DNA of 64,000 nucleotides from Mycolicibacterium moriokaense (GCF_003347205.1 NZ_QQBJ01000010.1:172078-236077); one strand, 5' to 3'. Positions 36,730-47,900 are shown, numbered from the stretch's first letter. The notes: a model not told the origin generated them from the letters alone. Made by a program: numbers and translations.

Positions 36730-37989
36730 TCAGGCTGGTTGCAGCTCGTACGACGCTTCGCGGTGGAACGCCGCGTCGATGCCCTTCTCCTCTTCGTCGG
36801 GCGAGATGCGAATGCCCATCGTCTTCTTGATCGCGAAGGCGATGATGTAGGCAACCACGAACGAATAGATCATCACCGCGCCCGCCGCGACGGCCTGGCG
36901 CCACAGCTGGTCGAATCCGCCGCCGTAGAACAGCCCGTTGATTCCGTTGGGCATGCTCTCACTGGCCAGGAAGCCGATCAGCAGCGTGCCGACGACGCCG
37001 CCGACCAGGTGCACGCCGACCACATCCAGCGAATCGTCATAGCCGAAGCGCTCCTTGAGGCCGACCGCGTACACGCAGACGACCCCGGCGATCGCGCCGA
37101 GGATGATGGCGCCGACCGGCGTGACGGCACCGCACGCGGGGGTGATCGCCACCAGCCCGGTGATCGCGCCCGACGCCGCACCGACGCCGGTGACGTGGCC
37201 GTCCTTGATCTTCTCGACCGCGATCCAGGCCAGGGTGGCCGCGCAGGTGGCGACGAACGTGGTGACCATGACGATCGCCGCGGAGTTGCCCGCCGCCAGG
37301 GCCGAGCCGCCGTTGAACGCGTACCAGCCGGCCCACAGCAGGCCCGCGCCGAGCAGCGTCAGCGGCACGTTGTGGGGTTTGCGCAGCGTGCCCCAGCCGG
37401 CGGACTTGCCGAGCACGATCGCGACGGCCAGGGCGGCCGCACCGGCGTTGATGTGCACCGCGGTGCCGCCTGCGAAGTCGATGGCGGCCAGCTTGTTGGC
37501 GATCCAGCCGCCGACCGCGTTCTCTGTGACGGTGCCGTCGAACGCGAAGACCCAGTGCGCGACGGGGAAGTACACCAGGACCGCCCACACCGCAGCGAAC
37601 AGCATCCACGCGCCGAACTTCATCCGGTCGGCGACCGCGCCCGAGATCAGCGCCACGGTGATTGCCGCAAACAACGCCTGGAACAATGCGAACAGTGATA
37701 TCGGCAAGCCGCTGATCGTCGTGTTGGATTCCAGCAGGTCCTTCATCCCGGCGAATTCGGTGAAGCTGCCGACGAATCCGCCGTAGGAGGTGCCGAAGGC
37801 CATCGAGAAGCCGAACAGCACCCACAGCACGCCGACGATCGCGCACGCGCCGAACGTCATCATCATCATGTTGGTCGAGCTCTTCACCGACACCATGCCG
37901 CCGTAGAACAGCGCGAGCCCGGGAATCATCAGCGTGAGGCCGATGATGCAACACAGCATGAATGCTGTGGTTCCTGTATCCACGTCCAT
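36730..37989 (-). CDS. amt: Ammonium transporter
   Basis: A 419-residue Amt/Mep/Rh channel with 11 predicted membrane helices. The two pore histidines are in FAGGTAVHINAGAAAL and DVVGVHLVGGVVGT, and the signature DDSLDVVGVH is present. The ATG at 37989 follows GGAGAAG. It heads a nitrogen-assimilation gene set, and a GT-N9-GT element about 55-70 bp upstream looks like a GlnR site. In M. smegmatis the equivalent cluster is, as I recall, strongly induced by nitrogen limitation through GlnR. No glnK or glnD follows. Confidence 0.93.
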   Translation of the reverse strand: MDVDTGTTAFMLCCIIGLTLMIPGLALFYGGMVSVKSSTNMMMMTFGACAIVGVLWVLFGFSMAFGTSYGGFVGSFTEFAGMKDLLESNTTISGLPISLFALFQALFAAITVALISGAVADRMKFGAWMLFAAVWAVLVYFPVAHWVFAFDGTVTENAVGGWIANKLAAIDFAGGTAVHINAGAAALAVAIVLGKSAGWGTLRKPHNVPLTLLGAGLLWAGWYAFNGGSALAAGNSAAIVMVTTFVATCAATLAWIAVEKIKDGHVTGVGAASGAITGLVAITPACGAVTPVGAIILGAIAGVVCVYAVGLKERFGYDDSLDVVGVHLVGGVVGTLLIGFLASESMPNGINGLFYGGGFDQLWRQAVAAGAVMIYSFVVAYIIAFAIKKTMGIRISPDEEEKGIDAAFHREASYELQPA

Positions 37990-38044
37990 GTACTTCTCCT
38001 GATTGATGGCGGCCTTCTACGGCCGATCACCGGCAGTAACCAAT

Positions 38045-38057
38045 GTTTCTGTTACGT
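38045..38057 (-). promoter_or_regulatory. Candidate GlnR box upstream of amt
   Basis: On the minus strand the element reads AC-GTAACAGAA-AC, matching the AC-N9-AC core of the mycobacterial GlnR consensus. It lies 56-68 bp before the amt start. A dyad GTAAC/GTTAC overlaps it (38036-38055). Confidence 0.5.
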
Positions 38058-38095
38058 GGACGGGTTCGGCTTGTTGCGTGGGGGTTAATAGTCGG

Positions 38096-38141
38096 CCGCG
38101 CACGCGAGGAGCAGGATTTGCCGCGCACGCGAGGAGCAGGA
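38096..38141. repeat. 21-bp direct repeat, 25-bp period
   Basis: A 21-bp unit beginning CCGCGCACGCGAGGAGCAGG occurs at 38096-38116 and 38121-38141 with a 4-bp spacer, between the divergent amt gene and a small membrane-anchored protein gene. It is too short and too few in number for a CRISPR array. It could be a regulatory repeat or a slippage product. Confidence 0.7.
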
Positions 38142-38168
38142 ATAGGCCGCACCGTTAAAGTTGCGGCA

Positions 38169-38627
38169 ATGAAGCTTCCCCGGCGATGGACGTTCACGAT
38201 CATCGCGCTCGTCATCGCTGCGGTCGCCCTCGCCCTGTCCTACTTCGGCGTGTTCGGTAAGTCGTCGGAGGACTGTCGTCCGGTCAAGGACATGCTGGCG
38301 TTCAACCGAAGCCAGGCCGAGCAGATCGCAGCCAAGACCGGCGACTCCGAGGGAATCCCGAGCGTCGCCGAAGAGGGCGCCTACCAGGTCTGGGCCGACG
38401 GCCTCGCGGAGCGCGCGCAAGCCGTGCACGAACCCGAACTCGCTCGCGATGCCACCGCACTGGCCAGCCTGTCGTCTGAGTTCGTGAACAAGTTCTCCGA
38501 CCTGCGCTCGCAGACTCAGGCGCGGGCGCCCGGCGCACCCGCGCCGCCCGCGATGTACGAGATGGCGGCATTGAACACGCAGATCACCGACACCGTCGCG
38601 AAGCTGTCCGACGCCTGCCCCGCCTAG
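38169..38627 (+). CDS. Small membrane-anchored protein, unknown function
   Basis: A 152-residue protein with a short basic N-terminus (MKLPRRW), one membrane helix (about 8-28) and an exported helical domain with two cysteines (EDCRPVK near residue 38 and DACPA at the very end). The cysteines could pair. I do not recognise a family with known function. The ATG at 38169 starts exactly before the membrane helix. Confidence 0.72.
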   Translation: MKLPRRWTFTIIALVIAAVALALSYFGVFGKSSEDCRPVKDMLAFNRSQAEQIAAKTGDSEGIPSVAEEGAYQVWADGLAERAQAVHEPELARDATALASLSSEFVNKFSDLRSQTQARAPGAPAPPAMYEMAALNTQITDTVAKLSDACPA

Positions 38628-38648
38628 CGCGGCCGTAGGGTGACACCC

Positions 38649-39632
38649 GTGTGCACACGCGTCGTCTATCTCGGCACCGGTGAGCGGATCGTGACCGGGC
38701 GCTCGATGGACTGGAAGTCCGAGATCGGCACCAACCTGTGGGTGTTCCCCCGCGGGATGAAACGGACCGGCGAGGCGGGGGCGGGTTCGGCGGCGTGGAC
38801 GTCGAAGTACGGCAGCGTGGTGGCGTCCGGCTATGACGTCAGCACCACCGACGGCCTCAACGAGGCGGGGCTGGCGGCGAACCTGCTGTGGCTGGTCGAA
38901 TCCGAATACCCGGACGACCTGGGCGACCGGCCCGCGCTGTCGCTGGCGGTGTGGGCGCAGTACGTGCTGGACAACTTCGCGACCGTGGCCGAAGCCGTCG
39001 CAGCCCTGACCGAAACGCCATTGGGGGTGGTGACCGCCGCGGTACCGGGGGAAGAACGCCTTGCCACCGTGCACCTGGCGATGTCCGACGCCGGCGGGGA
39101 CAGCGCGATCATCGAGTACATCGGCGGCGAGCAGGTGATCCACCACAGCCGCGAGTACCAGGTGATGACGAACTCGCCGATCTTCGACAAGCAGCTCGCC
39201 ATCACCGAGTACTGGGAGGAGATCGGCGGCACCGTGATGCTGCCCGGCACCAACCGCGCCGCCGACCGCTTCGTGCGCGCGTCGTTCTACATCGACGCGG
39301 TACCCAAGACGGCGGACCCGATGCTGGCCGTCGCGGCGGTGTTCAGCGTGATGCGCAACGTGTCCGTGCCCTACGGGATCTCGACACCCGGCGAGCCCAA
39401 CATCTCCACCACCAGGTGGCGCACCGTCATCGACCACACGTCGACGCGATACTTCTTCGAGTCGGCGTTGTCGCCCAACACGTTCTGGGTGGAGCTGAAT
39501 AACCTCGATCTCGCCGAGGGCGCTCCTACCAAGCGGCTGCTCCTCGGCGAAGGAGAGAAGACCGTCTACGCCGGTGACGCGAGCGGGCAGTTCGAGACCG
39601 CCGAGCCGTTCACCTTCCTCGGCGTGCCCTGA
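38649..39632 (+). CDS. Ntn hydrolase of the choloylglycine hydrolase / penicillin V acylase family
   Basis: A 327-residue linear amide C-N hydrolase. Choosing GTG 38649 gives MCTRVVYLG, placing the nucleophile cysteine at residue 2 as required for autocatalytic exposure of the N-terminal Cys; GTG 38640 would not. Supporting motifs are GRSMDWKSEIGTNLWVFP, DGLNEAGLAANLLWL, MTNSPIFDKQL and ISTTRWRTVIDHTSTRYFFES. Relatives cleave bile acid conjugates, penicillin V or acyl-homoserine lactones; the substrate here is unknown. It abuts the convergent nitroreductase gene. Confidence 0.85.
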   Translation: MCTRVVYLGTGERIVTGRSMDWKSEIGTNLWVFPRGMKRTGEAGAGSAAWTSKYGSVVASGYDVSTTDGLNEAGLAANLLWLVESEYPDDLGDRPALSLAVWAQYVLDNFATVAEAVAALTETPLGVVTAAVPGEERLATVHLAMSDAGGDSAIIEYIGGEQVIHHSREYQVMTNSPIFDKQLAITEYWEEIGGTVMLPGTNRAADRFVRASFYIDAVPKTADPMLAVAAVFSVMRNVSVPYGISTPGEPNISTTRWRTVIDHTSTRYFFESALSPNTFWVELNNLDLAEGAPTKRLLLGEGEKTVYAGDASGQFETAEPFTFLGVP

Positions 39633-40235
39633 TCAGAACTCGAGCGGGCGGCCCCACCGGCTCGCGAACGCGACCTCGTCCAGCGGCAGCCGCCGCCGGC
39701 CCTGCGTGTCCCGCTCGACGGTCTCGGGCGGCGCCTCGTCGTAGTCGCCGAGCGAGCCCAGCGCGACGACCGCGATCGGGCGCGCTCCGGCCGGGATGCC
39801 GAACGCCTCGACGGCGCCGTCGGCGTTGAACCCGGCCATCGGGTGGGCGACCAGTCCCCGCGACACCGCTTCGACGGTCAGTTGCGCGATCGCGGCGCCC
39901 GCGTCGACCGCCGCGTAGCGGGCGGTGCGCTCGTCCTCGCCCTCGTCGACGCAGACCAGGAGCAGCGCACCCGCGGCGTGCGCGTAGCGGTTGCCTCGCT
40001 TCAACAATTCGGCGATCGCACCGAAGGTGTCGTCGCCGCGGCGCCCGACGATGAAGCGGACCGGCTGGCGGTGCCCCCACGTCGCGGCCCAGCGGGCGGC
40101 CTCCAGGACGGCGATCAACTGGTCGGTGGCCAGCATCGCGGCCGCATCGAACACCCTGGGACTCCACCGGGCGGCGAGGTCCGGATGAATCGGCACCGCG
40201 GTCTCGGCTTGCCAGTCGGCTGGGTTGTGGCCCAC
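39633..40235 (-). CDS. Nitroreductase-family FMN oxidoreductase
   Basis: A 200-residue nitroreductase fold. The N-terminal motif RWSPRVFD supplies FMN-phosphate-contacting residues, followed by [37 protein letters not shown] and the C-terminal [12 protein letters not shown]. Substrates are unknown. The GTG at 40235 is divergent from ask (about 86 bp), and the stop codon directly abuts that of the Ntn hydrolase. Confidence 0.8.
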   Translation of the reverse strand: MGHNPADWQAETAVPIHPDLAARWSPRVFDAAAMLATDQLIAVLEAARWAATWGHRQPVRFIVGRRGDDTFGAIAELLKRGNRYAHAAGALLLVCVDEGEDERTARYAAVDAGAAIAQLTVEAVSRGLVAHPMAGFNADGAVEAFGIPAGARPIAVVALGSLGDYDEAPPETVERDTQGRRRLPLDEVAFASRWGRPLEF

Positions 40236-40321
40236 GGCCCGACGCTACCGGCGGAGTAAATGGGATGCGGCAACCCCTTATCCTTGTTGGGAATCTTCCC
40301 CAACACCCGAAAGGTCTGACA

Positions 40322-42627
<2,306 letters not shown>

Positions 42628-42640
42628 CCCCGCCCCTCCT

Positions 42641-43804
42641 TTGCCGCGAAACGGAATTCCAGCACGCCTCTTCTCGTACTTTTTGTGCTGGAATTCCGTG
42701 TCGGCGACTGCTGCGGTGGCATGCGCGCTGCTGGCAGCGCCGGCCGCGCACGCCGATCCGCCGGCGCCCATCCCGGAGCCGATCCTGCCGCCATTGGGGC
42801 TCGGGCAGGTGATCCGCATCGGGCCGACGGCCGGAACCGGCACGCCGACAAGCGATTACGGTATCGGCGCCACCGACCTGTGCGAGTTCATGGAGTTTCC
42901 CAGCGGCATCCTGCAGGTGTGCGGGGACAGCTTCGCGGGGCAAGGCGTGGGCTTCGGCGGCTGGTATTCGCCGATCGCGTTGCATGTGGAGACCGACTCG
43001 ATCGACGACCCGACGGGCGTGCGCTACCACGGGGTCACCGGAATCGGCAAGCCGCTGCTGGCCGATGCGGCCGAGCCGGGAGAATCGCAACTGCCCGCCG
43101 GCGTCGTGCAGATCAACCGCGAGAACTACATGATGGTGACCACCGCGAAGGATCTGCGGCCACAAGCCTCGAGGCTGGTGAAAGCCGATCCCGCGCAGGG
43201 TAATTGGCCGACGATGCCGGGCTCGCAACGCGACGCCGGGTACCAGGGCGGACGGCAGAGCCAGATCAGCGGCTACTACGACCCGATCCCCACACCGGAC
43301 TCGCCGACCGGCTGGGTGTACATCGTCGCCAACAACTTCGACCGCACCGGTCCCGCGGTGTTGTACCGCTCGAAGCGGGAGACCTTCACCGACCGGTCCA
43401 GCTGGCAGGGCTGGTCGGCCGACGCAGGCTGGGGCAGGACCGCGACGCCGCTGTGGCCCGATCGGGTCGGCGAGATGAGCGTCAGGCAGATCGACGGCAA
43501 GACGGTGCTGTCCTACTTCAACGCCAGCACCGGAAACATGGAGATGCGGGTCGCCGACAACCCCACCGCGCTGGGCACCGCGCCGGTCACCACGGTCGTG
43601 TTCGCCGGCGACTGGCCGGATCGACCCGAGGACCTGCCTCCCCCGGAGGTGAATCGGCTGGCGCAACCCTACGGCGGCTACATCTCGCCGGGCTCCACGC
43701 TCGACGAGGTACGCGTGTTCATCAGCCAGTGGAACACCCTGCCGCGTGCGCAGGCGCCCTACCGCGTCATCCAGTTCGCGGTGAACCCGTTGAAGCCGGC
43801 GTAG
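42641..43804 (+). CDS. Secreted DUF4185 protein (Rv3707c type)
   Basis: A protein of up to 387 residues, exported by a signal peptide ending AAPAAHADPP. The mature part is a DUF4185 domain, a beta-propeller-like fold with motifs such as TDLCEFMEF, CGDSFAG, YYDPIPTPDSPTGWVYIVANNF and GGYISPGSTLDEV. The start is unclear because a hairpin repeat (42651-42699) overlaps the 5' end. TTG 42641 gives a basic signal-peptide n-region encoded partly by the repeat. GTG 42698 gives a short signal peptide without basic residues. Neither has a good ribosome site. Confidence 0.75.
   Translation: MPRNGIPARLFSYFLCWNSVSATAAVACALLAAPAAHADPPAPIPEPILPPLGLGQVIRIGPTAGTGTPTSDYGIGATDLCEFMEFPSGILQVCGDSFAGQGVGFGGWYSPIALHVETDSIDDPTGVRYHGVTGIGKPLLADAAEPGESQLPAGVVQINRENYMMVTTAKDLRPQASRLVKADPAQGNWPTMPGSQRDAGYQGGRQSQISGYYDPIPTPDSPTGWVYIVANNFDRTGPAVLYRSKRETFTDRSSWQGWSADAGWGRTATPLWPDRVGEMSVRQIDGKTVLSYFNASTGNMEMRVADNPTALGTAPVTTVVFAGDWPDRPEDLPPPEVNRLAQPYGGYISPGSTLDEVRVFISQWNTLPRAQAPYRVIQFAVNPLKPA
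42651..42699 (+). repeat. Palindromic hairpin repeat, copy 2 (IR2)
   Basis: A perfect 15-bp stem, ACGGAATTCCAGCAC (42651-42665) and its complement (42685-42699), closes a 19-nt loop containing CTTCTCGTACTTTTT. The stem sequence differs completely from copies 1 and 3 but the loop is the same. It lies directly after asd and covers the 5' end of the DUF4185 gene. Confidence 0.85.
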
Positions 43805-43837
43805 CGGGCCGCCGATTGCATCGTGCAGCGGATCGCC

Positions 43838-43890
43838 AAATCCGACTTCTGTAGATGCCTTCTCGCACTTTCGCTACAAAAGTCGGATTT
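43838..43890 (+). repeat. Palindromic hairpin repeat, copy 3 (IR3)
   Basis: Arms AAATCCGACTTCTGTAG (43838-43854) and CTACAAAAGTCGGATTT (43874-43890) form a 17-bp stem with one mismatch. The 19-nt loop contains CTTCTCGCACTTT. It lies between the converging DUF4185 and PAS-ANTAR genes. Its arms match copy 1 at 22047-22099 with one base change. Confidence 0.85.
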
Positions 43891-43925
43891 GAAGGCCGTT
43901 CGAGGCCGAGGTCACCTGCCCGTAG

Positions 43926-44609
43926 CTATTTCGGCTTCTTCGCCGCGGCGGCCTTGGCCCGCACCCGCTGATGGGCGGTCAGCAGCAGCCGGTCGAATAC
44001 CGAACGCGGCGGGACGGTTTCGTCGTACTCCACCGACCGGACGTCGGCGATCAGCTGTTCGGCCAGCGCCCGCAACTTCACGTTCGTCTCCTGCGAGCGC
44101 CACTTCAGCAGGTCAAAGGCGGCGTCCGCCTCGATGCGATACACCACCATCAGGATGCCCTTGGCCTGTTCGATCGTCGCCCGGTTCTCGGCGATCTCGG
44201 CGACCGCCTCGCCGATGATCGCCGCCTGTATTTCGCCTGCGGGCGTGACGTCGACGTAGAACCCCTGCGTGCCGACCACCTGACCGCTGTTGTCCCGCAT
44301 GCGTTCCCCGATCACCACGACGTCGCGTGTCTTGCCCGCGACGGTGATGATGCGGTGGCGGGTGCTGAACGGCGAGAGCGTGCGACGGACGTGCTCGAGC
44401 GTGGCGGCGACCTGTTCGTAGTCGTCCGGATGCTTGTGCGACAACACGAGTCGGGTCGTGGGTTCGACTTCACCCGGCGCGTAGCCGTGGATGCGCGCCA
44501 CCTCCGGCGACCACTCCCACCGTTCATCGGCGAAGTAATAGCGGTACCAACCGAAATGCTGTGGAGCTGAAACCGCCAGAGCTTGCTCGACGGTCGAGTC
44601 CTGGCTCAT
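43926..44609 (-). CDS. PAS-ANTAR RNA-binding regulator
   Basis: A 227-residue protein with an N-terminal PAS domain (about 15-125; GWYRYYFADERWEWSPEVARIHGY) and an ANTAR domain (about 130-190; EIAENRATIEQAKGILMVVYRIEADAAFDLLKW, split around the conserved AKG). A Lys/Ala-rich tail follows. ANTAR proteins bind paired hexanucleotide hairpins in nascent RNA and prevent termination; in mycobacteria such proteins are linked to lipid and redox metabolism. The sensed signal is unknown. The gene stands alone and converges on DUF4185. Confidence 0.85.
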   Translation of the reverse strand: MSQDSTVEQALAVSAPQHFGWYRYYFADERWEWSPEVARIHGYAPGEVEPTTRLVLSHKHPDDYEQVAATLEHVRRTLSPFSTRHRIITVAGKTRDVVVIGERMRDNSGQVVGTQGFYVDVTPAGEIQAAIIGEAVAEIAENRATIEQAKGILMVVYRIEADAAFDLLKWRSQETNVKLRALAEQLIADVRSVEYDETVPPRSVFDRLLLTAHQRVRAKAAAAKKPK

Positions 44610-44720
44610 TGTTCAACCAGCCCGCTGGCCATGCCCAATTTTGCCACGGCAAAACCATTCACAGCAGATTCATATGGAATTCAGGACTCGCGCTTCACAA
44701 GCGTTCGCATGCTCGAAACC

Positions 44721-45137
44721 ATGAGCGAAACATCATCTACACCCGAACCAGAGACTGCACCGGTGACAACCAGCACTGCGCCGCCGGCCTACGTGGAGCA
44801 CGAGCACCGGCGCTCGAGGCTCACCGCCGTGGCCGCATGGGTCGGCATCGTCGCGGGGGTCGTCTTCGTCGTGGCAGTCATCTTCTTCAGCGGATTCATC
44901 CTTGGCGCGCACTCCGGCGGTGGCCACGGCCATCACGGCAAAGGCGACCGAGATCGTGATTTCGCGATGTTCCACCGAGGCGGCCCGCCGCCGATGTTCC
45001 CGATGGGGCCGCCGCCGTTCGAGCGTCCGTCCTTCGGCCCCGGCGGACCCGGCGGACCCGGTGGACCCGGCGGCCCGGGCGCGCAGCAGCCAGGACCCTC
45101 TCAGTCGTCCCCGACGTCAGCGCCGGCCCGCCCATAG
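44721..45137 (+). CDS. Membrane protein with Gly/Pro-rich tail (Rv3706c-like position)
   Basis: A 138-residue protein. The N-terminal cytoplasmic part is Thr/Pro-rich, and one membrane helix follows (about 36-62; AAWVGIVAGVVFVVAVIFF). Next come a His/Gly-rich segment (GGGHGHHGKGD) and a low-complexity Gly-Gly-Pro repeat tail. It resembles the proline-rich protein at the equivalent place in M. tuberculosis. Function is unknown. Starts are ATG 44721 or 44709. A terminator hairpin follows the gene. Confidence 0.65.
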   Translation: MSETSSTPEPETAPVTTSTAPPAYVEHEHRRSRLTAVAAWVGIVAGVVFVVAVIFFSGFILGAHSGGGHGHHGKGDRDRDFAMFHRGGPPPMFPMGPPPFERPSFGPGGPGGPGGPGGPGAQQPGPSQSSPTSAPARP

Positions 45138-45147
45138 GTGACGAAGC

Positions 45148-45182
45148 GCCGGGTGCGCAGGAAACTGTGCACCCGGCCTTTT
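45148..45182 (+). terminator. Intrinsic terminator before katA
   Basis: A 9-bp stem GCCGGGTGC/GCACCCGGC (45148-45156 and 45169-45177) with a 12-nt loop is followed by CTTTT. It ends the small membrane protein transcript and isolates the catalase gene. Confidence 0.7.
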
Positions 45183-45262
45183 GCCCCGCTGCTTTCCGGG
45201 GTACTCGCTGAGTTGCGACCCAGCCCACGGCGGTCGCTCAACCACAGTGAGGAGAAGAGTCG

Positions 45263-46711
45263 ATGGCGGACAAGTTCACGACGACCGATGCAGGTGCACC
45301 CGCCCCCAGTGTCGAGCACTCGTTGACGGTAGGGCCGGATGGCCCGATCCTGCTGCAGGATCACTACCTCATCGAGCAGATGGCCAACTTCAACCGGGAG
45401 CGCATCCCGGAGCGGCAACCGCACGCCAAGGGCGGCGGCGCGTTCGGTCAGTTCGAGGTGACCCAGGACGTCAGCAAGTTCACCCGCGCCGCATTCCTGC
45501 AACCCGGGGCCAAGACCGAGATGGTGGCCAGGTTCTCCACCGTGGCAGGCGAGCGTGGCAGCCCAGACACCTGGCGCGACCCGCGCGGCTTCGCGCTGAA
45601 GTTCTACACCAGCGAGGGCAACTTCGACATGGTGGGCAACAACACCCCGGTGTTCTTCGTGCGTGACCCGATGAAGTTCCAGAACTTCATCCGCAGCCAG
45701 AAGCGCATGCAGGCGACCAACCTGCGTGACCACCACATGCAGTGGGACTTCTGGACGCTGTCACCGGAGTCGGCGCACCAGGTCACCTGGTTGATGGGTG
45801 ACCGCGGCATCCCCAAGACCTGGCGCCAGATGAACGGCTACTCCAGCCACACTTACAGCTGGCTCAACGCCGACGGCGAGATGTTCTGGGTCAAATACCA
45901 TTTCAAGACCGACCAGGGCATCGACTTCCTGACCCAGGAGGACGCCGACCGCCTGGCCGGCGAGGACGGCGACTACCACCAGCGCGACCTCTACTCCTCG
46001 ATCGAGGACGGCAACTTCCCCAGCTGGACGCTGCACGTGCAGATCATGCCGTTCGAGGACGCCAAGACGTATCGGTACAACCCGTTCGATCTGACCAAGG
46101 TGTGGCCGCACAGCGACTACCCGCTGCACGAGGTCGGCAAGATGACGCTGAACCGAAACGTCGAGGACTACCACGCGCAGATCGAGCAGGCGGCGTTCGA
46201 GCCGAACAACATCGTGCCCGGCACGGGACTGAGCCCGGACAAGATGCTGCTGGCCCGCGGGTTCTCCTACTCCGACGCGCACCGGGCCCGGCTCGGGGTG
46301 AACTACAAGCAGATACCGGTCAACGAGCCGCACGTCGAGGTGAACGCCTACTCCAAGGACGGGGCGATGCGGATCCGCAATGCCACCGACCCGGTGTACA
46401 CGCCGAACTCGATGGGCGGGCCCGAGGTGGACGCCAAGCGCGCAGCGGAGGCGCACTGGGCCGCCGACGGCGACATGGTCCGCACGGCCTATGCCCTGCG
46501 CACCGACGACGACGATTGGGGCCAGGCGGGCACGATGGTCCGCGAGGTGCTTGACGACGAAGCGCGGGACCGGTTGGCCCACAACATCATCGGCCATGTT
46601 TCCGACGGTGTTCGTGAACCGGTGCTGTCGCGGGTGTTCGAGTACTGGCGCAACGTCGACCCCGATCTCGGCAAGAAGATCGAGGAGGGCGTGCGCGGCA
46701 ACGACGGCTGA
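45263..46711 (+). CDS. katA: Monofunctional heme catalase
   Basis: A 482-residue small-subunit (clade 3 size) catalase that dismutates hydrogen peroxide in the cytoplasm. The catalytic His is in [12 protein letters not shown], the Asn in [10 protein letters not shown], and the proximal heme tyrosine in [15 protein letters not shown] strong GAGGAGAAG site precedes the ATG. No Fur-family gene is adjacent, unlike katG loci. An organic peroxide resistance gene follows, making a small peroxide-defence cluster with the ergothioneine operon nearby. Confidence 0.95.
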   Translation: MADKFTTTDAGAPAPSVEHSLTVGPDGPILLQDHYLIEQMANFNRERIPERQPHAKGGGAFGQFEVTQDVSKFTRAAFLQPGAKTEMVARFSTVAGERGSPDTWRDPRGFALKFYTSEGNFDMVGNNTPVFFVRDPMKFQNFIRSQKRMQATNLRDHHMQWDFWTLSPESAHQVTWLMGDRGIPKTWRQMNGYSSHTYSWLNADGEMFWVKYHFKTDQGIDFLTQEDADRLAGEDGDYHQRDLYSSIEDGNFPSWTLHVQIMPFEDAKTYRYNPFDLTKVWPHSDYPLHEVGKMTLNRNVEDYHAQIEQAAFEPNNIVPGTGLSPDKMLLARGFSYSDAHRARLGVNYKQIPVNEPHVEVNAYSKDGAMRIRNATDPVYTPNSMGGPEVDAKRAAEAHWAADGDMVRTAYALRTDDDDWGQAGTMVREVLDDEARDRLAHNIIGHVSDGVREPVLSRVFEYWRNVDPDLGKKIEEGVRGNDG

Positions 46712-46726
46712 CCGCATCGAAGACGA

Positions 46727-46767
46727 ACGCCCCGGTCGCCCGGCCAGCCCACGGGTGACCGGGGCGT
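46727..46767 (+). terminator. Terminator after katA
   Basis: A perfect 11-bp stem ACGCCCCGGTC/GACCGGGGCGT (46727-46737 and 46757-46767) with a 19-nt loop lies 15 bp after the stop codon, followed by CTT. It separates katA from the Ohr gene. Confidence 0.7.
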
Positions 46768-46803
46768 CTTGCCGTCTGGTGTCGGGCTGGCATGATCGAG
46801 CCC

Positions 46804-47232
46804 ATGAGCATCGATGTCGTTTACACCGCAGAGTCAACCGCAACCGGGGGCGGCCGCGACGGTCACGTGAAGTCGACGGACGGCAGGATCGACCTCGATA
46901 CCCGACCGCCGAAGGCTGCGGGCGGCAACGGCGAGGGCACCAACCCGGAGCAGTTGTTCTCGGCCGGCTACGCGGCGTGCTTCCTGGGTGCGCTGCGCCT
47001 GGTCGCCCGCAGCGAGAAGATCGACCTCGACGACGCGACGGGCATCACCGCGCAGGTCGGCTTCGGCAAGGACTCCGAGGGCGGCTTCGGCATCAACGCG
47101 CACCTGATCGGCTATCTGCCCGGCCTCGACCAGAGCGCCGCCGAGGGCCTGATGGAGAAGGCGCACGGCGTCTGCCCCTACTCCAAGGCCACCCGCGGCA
47201 ACATCGATGTCAAGCTGTCGGCGAAGGTCTAG
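46804..47232 (+). CDS. Ohr/OsmC-family organic hydroperoxide reductase
   Basis: A 142-residue Ohr-type peroxidase. The two redox cysteines are visible in YAACFLGALR and HGVCPYSKATRGN, with GTNPEQLFSAGYAA before the first. The family reduces lipid and organic hydroperoxides using lipoylated or other dithiol partners. ATG 46804 gives the common MSIDVVYTAE start; ATG 46792 is also possible. No OhrR regulator is adjacent. Confidence 0.9.
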   Translation: MSIDVVYTAESTATGGGRDGHVKSTDGRIDLDTRPPKAAGGNGEGTNPEQLFSAGYAACFLGALRLVARSEKIDLDDATGITAQVGFGKDSEGGFGINAHLIGYLPGLDQSAAEGLMEKAHGVCPYSKATRGNIDVKLSAKV

Positions 47233-47235
47233 CCG

Positions 47236-47886
47236 GTGCGAGCCGTCGCCCTCGTCGGCGTCGGGTTGACGGTCGGCCTCGCCCTGACGGCCCCCGCGGC
47301 CCCCGCGGCCGCCCGACCGTCCGACCCGGGCGTGGTGAACTACGCGGTGCTGGGAAAGGGCTCGGTCGGCAACATCGTCGGCACCACGATGCGGTTCGAG
47401 TCGACCTTCTCCGACCCGTTCCAGTCCTTCTACGTCGACGAACCGGCGTGCAACAACTGGGCCGACATCGGCCTGCCCGAGGTCTACGCGGATCCGGACC
47501 TGGCGTCGTTCAACGGCGCGACGGCCCAGGAGACAGCGACCGACATGACGCACTTCGTCAAGCAGGCCGTCGGGGTCTTCGCCACCAATGACGCCGCCGA
47601 CCGGGCCTTCCACCGCGTCGTCGACCGGACCGTCGGATGCTCGGGCCAGACCACCGCCATGCACCTGGACAACCTGACCACGCAGGTGTGGTCCTTCAGC
47701 GGCGGACCCGCGACGGCCACCGAGGAGGACTGGGTGAAGCAGGAGGCGGGCACCGACCGGCGCTGCTTCACGACCACCCGACTGCGCGAGAACGTGCTGC
47801 TGCAGGCCAAGGTCTGCCAGCCCGGCAACGGCGGCCCCGCAGTGAACGTGCTCGCAGGGGCGATGCAGAACACCCTCGGGCAGTAA
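47236..47886 (+). CDS. Secreted PknH-sensor-like domain protein (Rv3705c type)
   Basis: A 216-residue exported protein whose signal peptide ends near residue 27 (AAARPS). The rest resembles the extracellular sensor domain of the kinase PknH, with four cysteines (PACNNW, VGCSGQ, RRCFTT, KVCQPG) that could form two disulfides. No kinase domain is present. The role is unknown; it is a free-standing version of a ligand-binding module. The GTG at 47236 lies 3 bp after the Ohr gene stop. Confidence 0.78.
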   Translation: MRAVALVGVGLTVGLALTAPAAPAAARPSDPGVVNYAVLGKGSVGNIVGTTMRFESTFSDPFQSFYVDEPACNNWADIGLPEVYADPDLASFNGATAQETATDMTHFVKQAVGVFATNDAADRAFHRVVDRTVGCSGQTTAMHLDNLTTQVWSFSGGPATATEEDWVKQEAGTDRRCFTTTRLRENVLLQAKVCQPGNGGPAVNVLAGAMQNTLGQ

Positions 47887-47900
47887 CGCCACGGCCGTCC

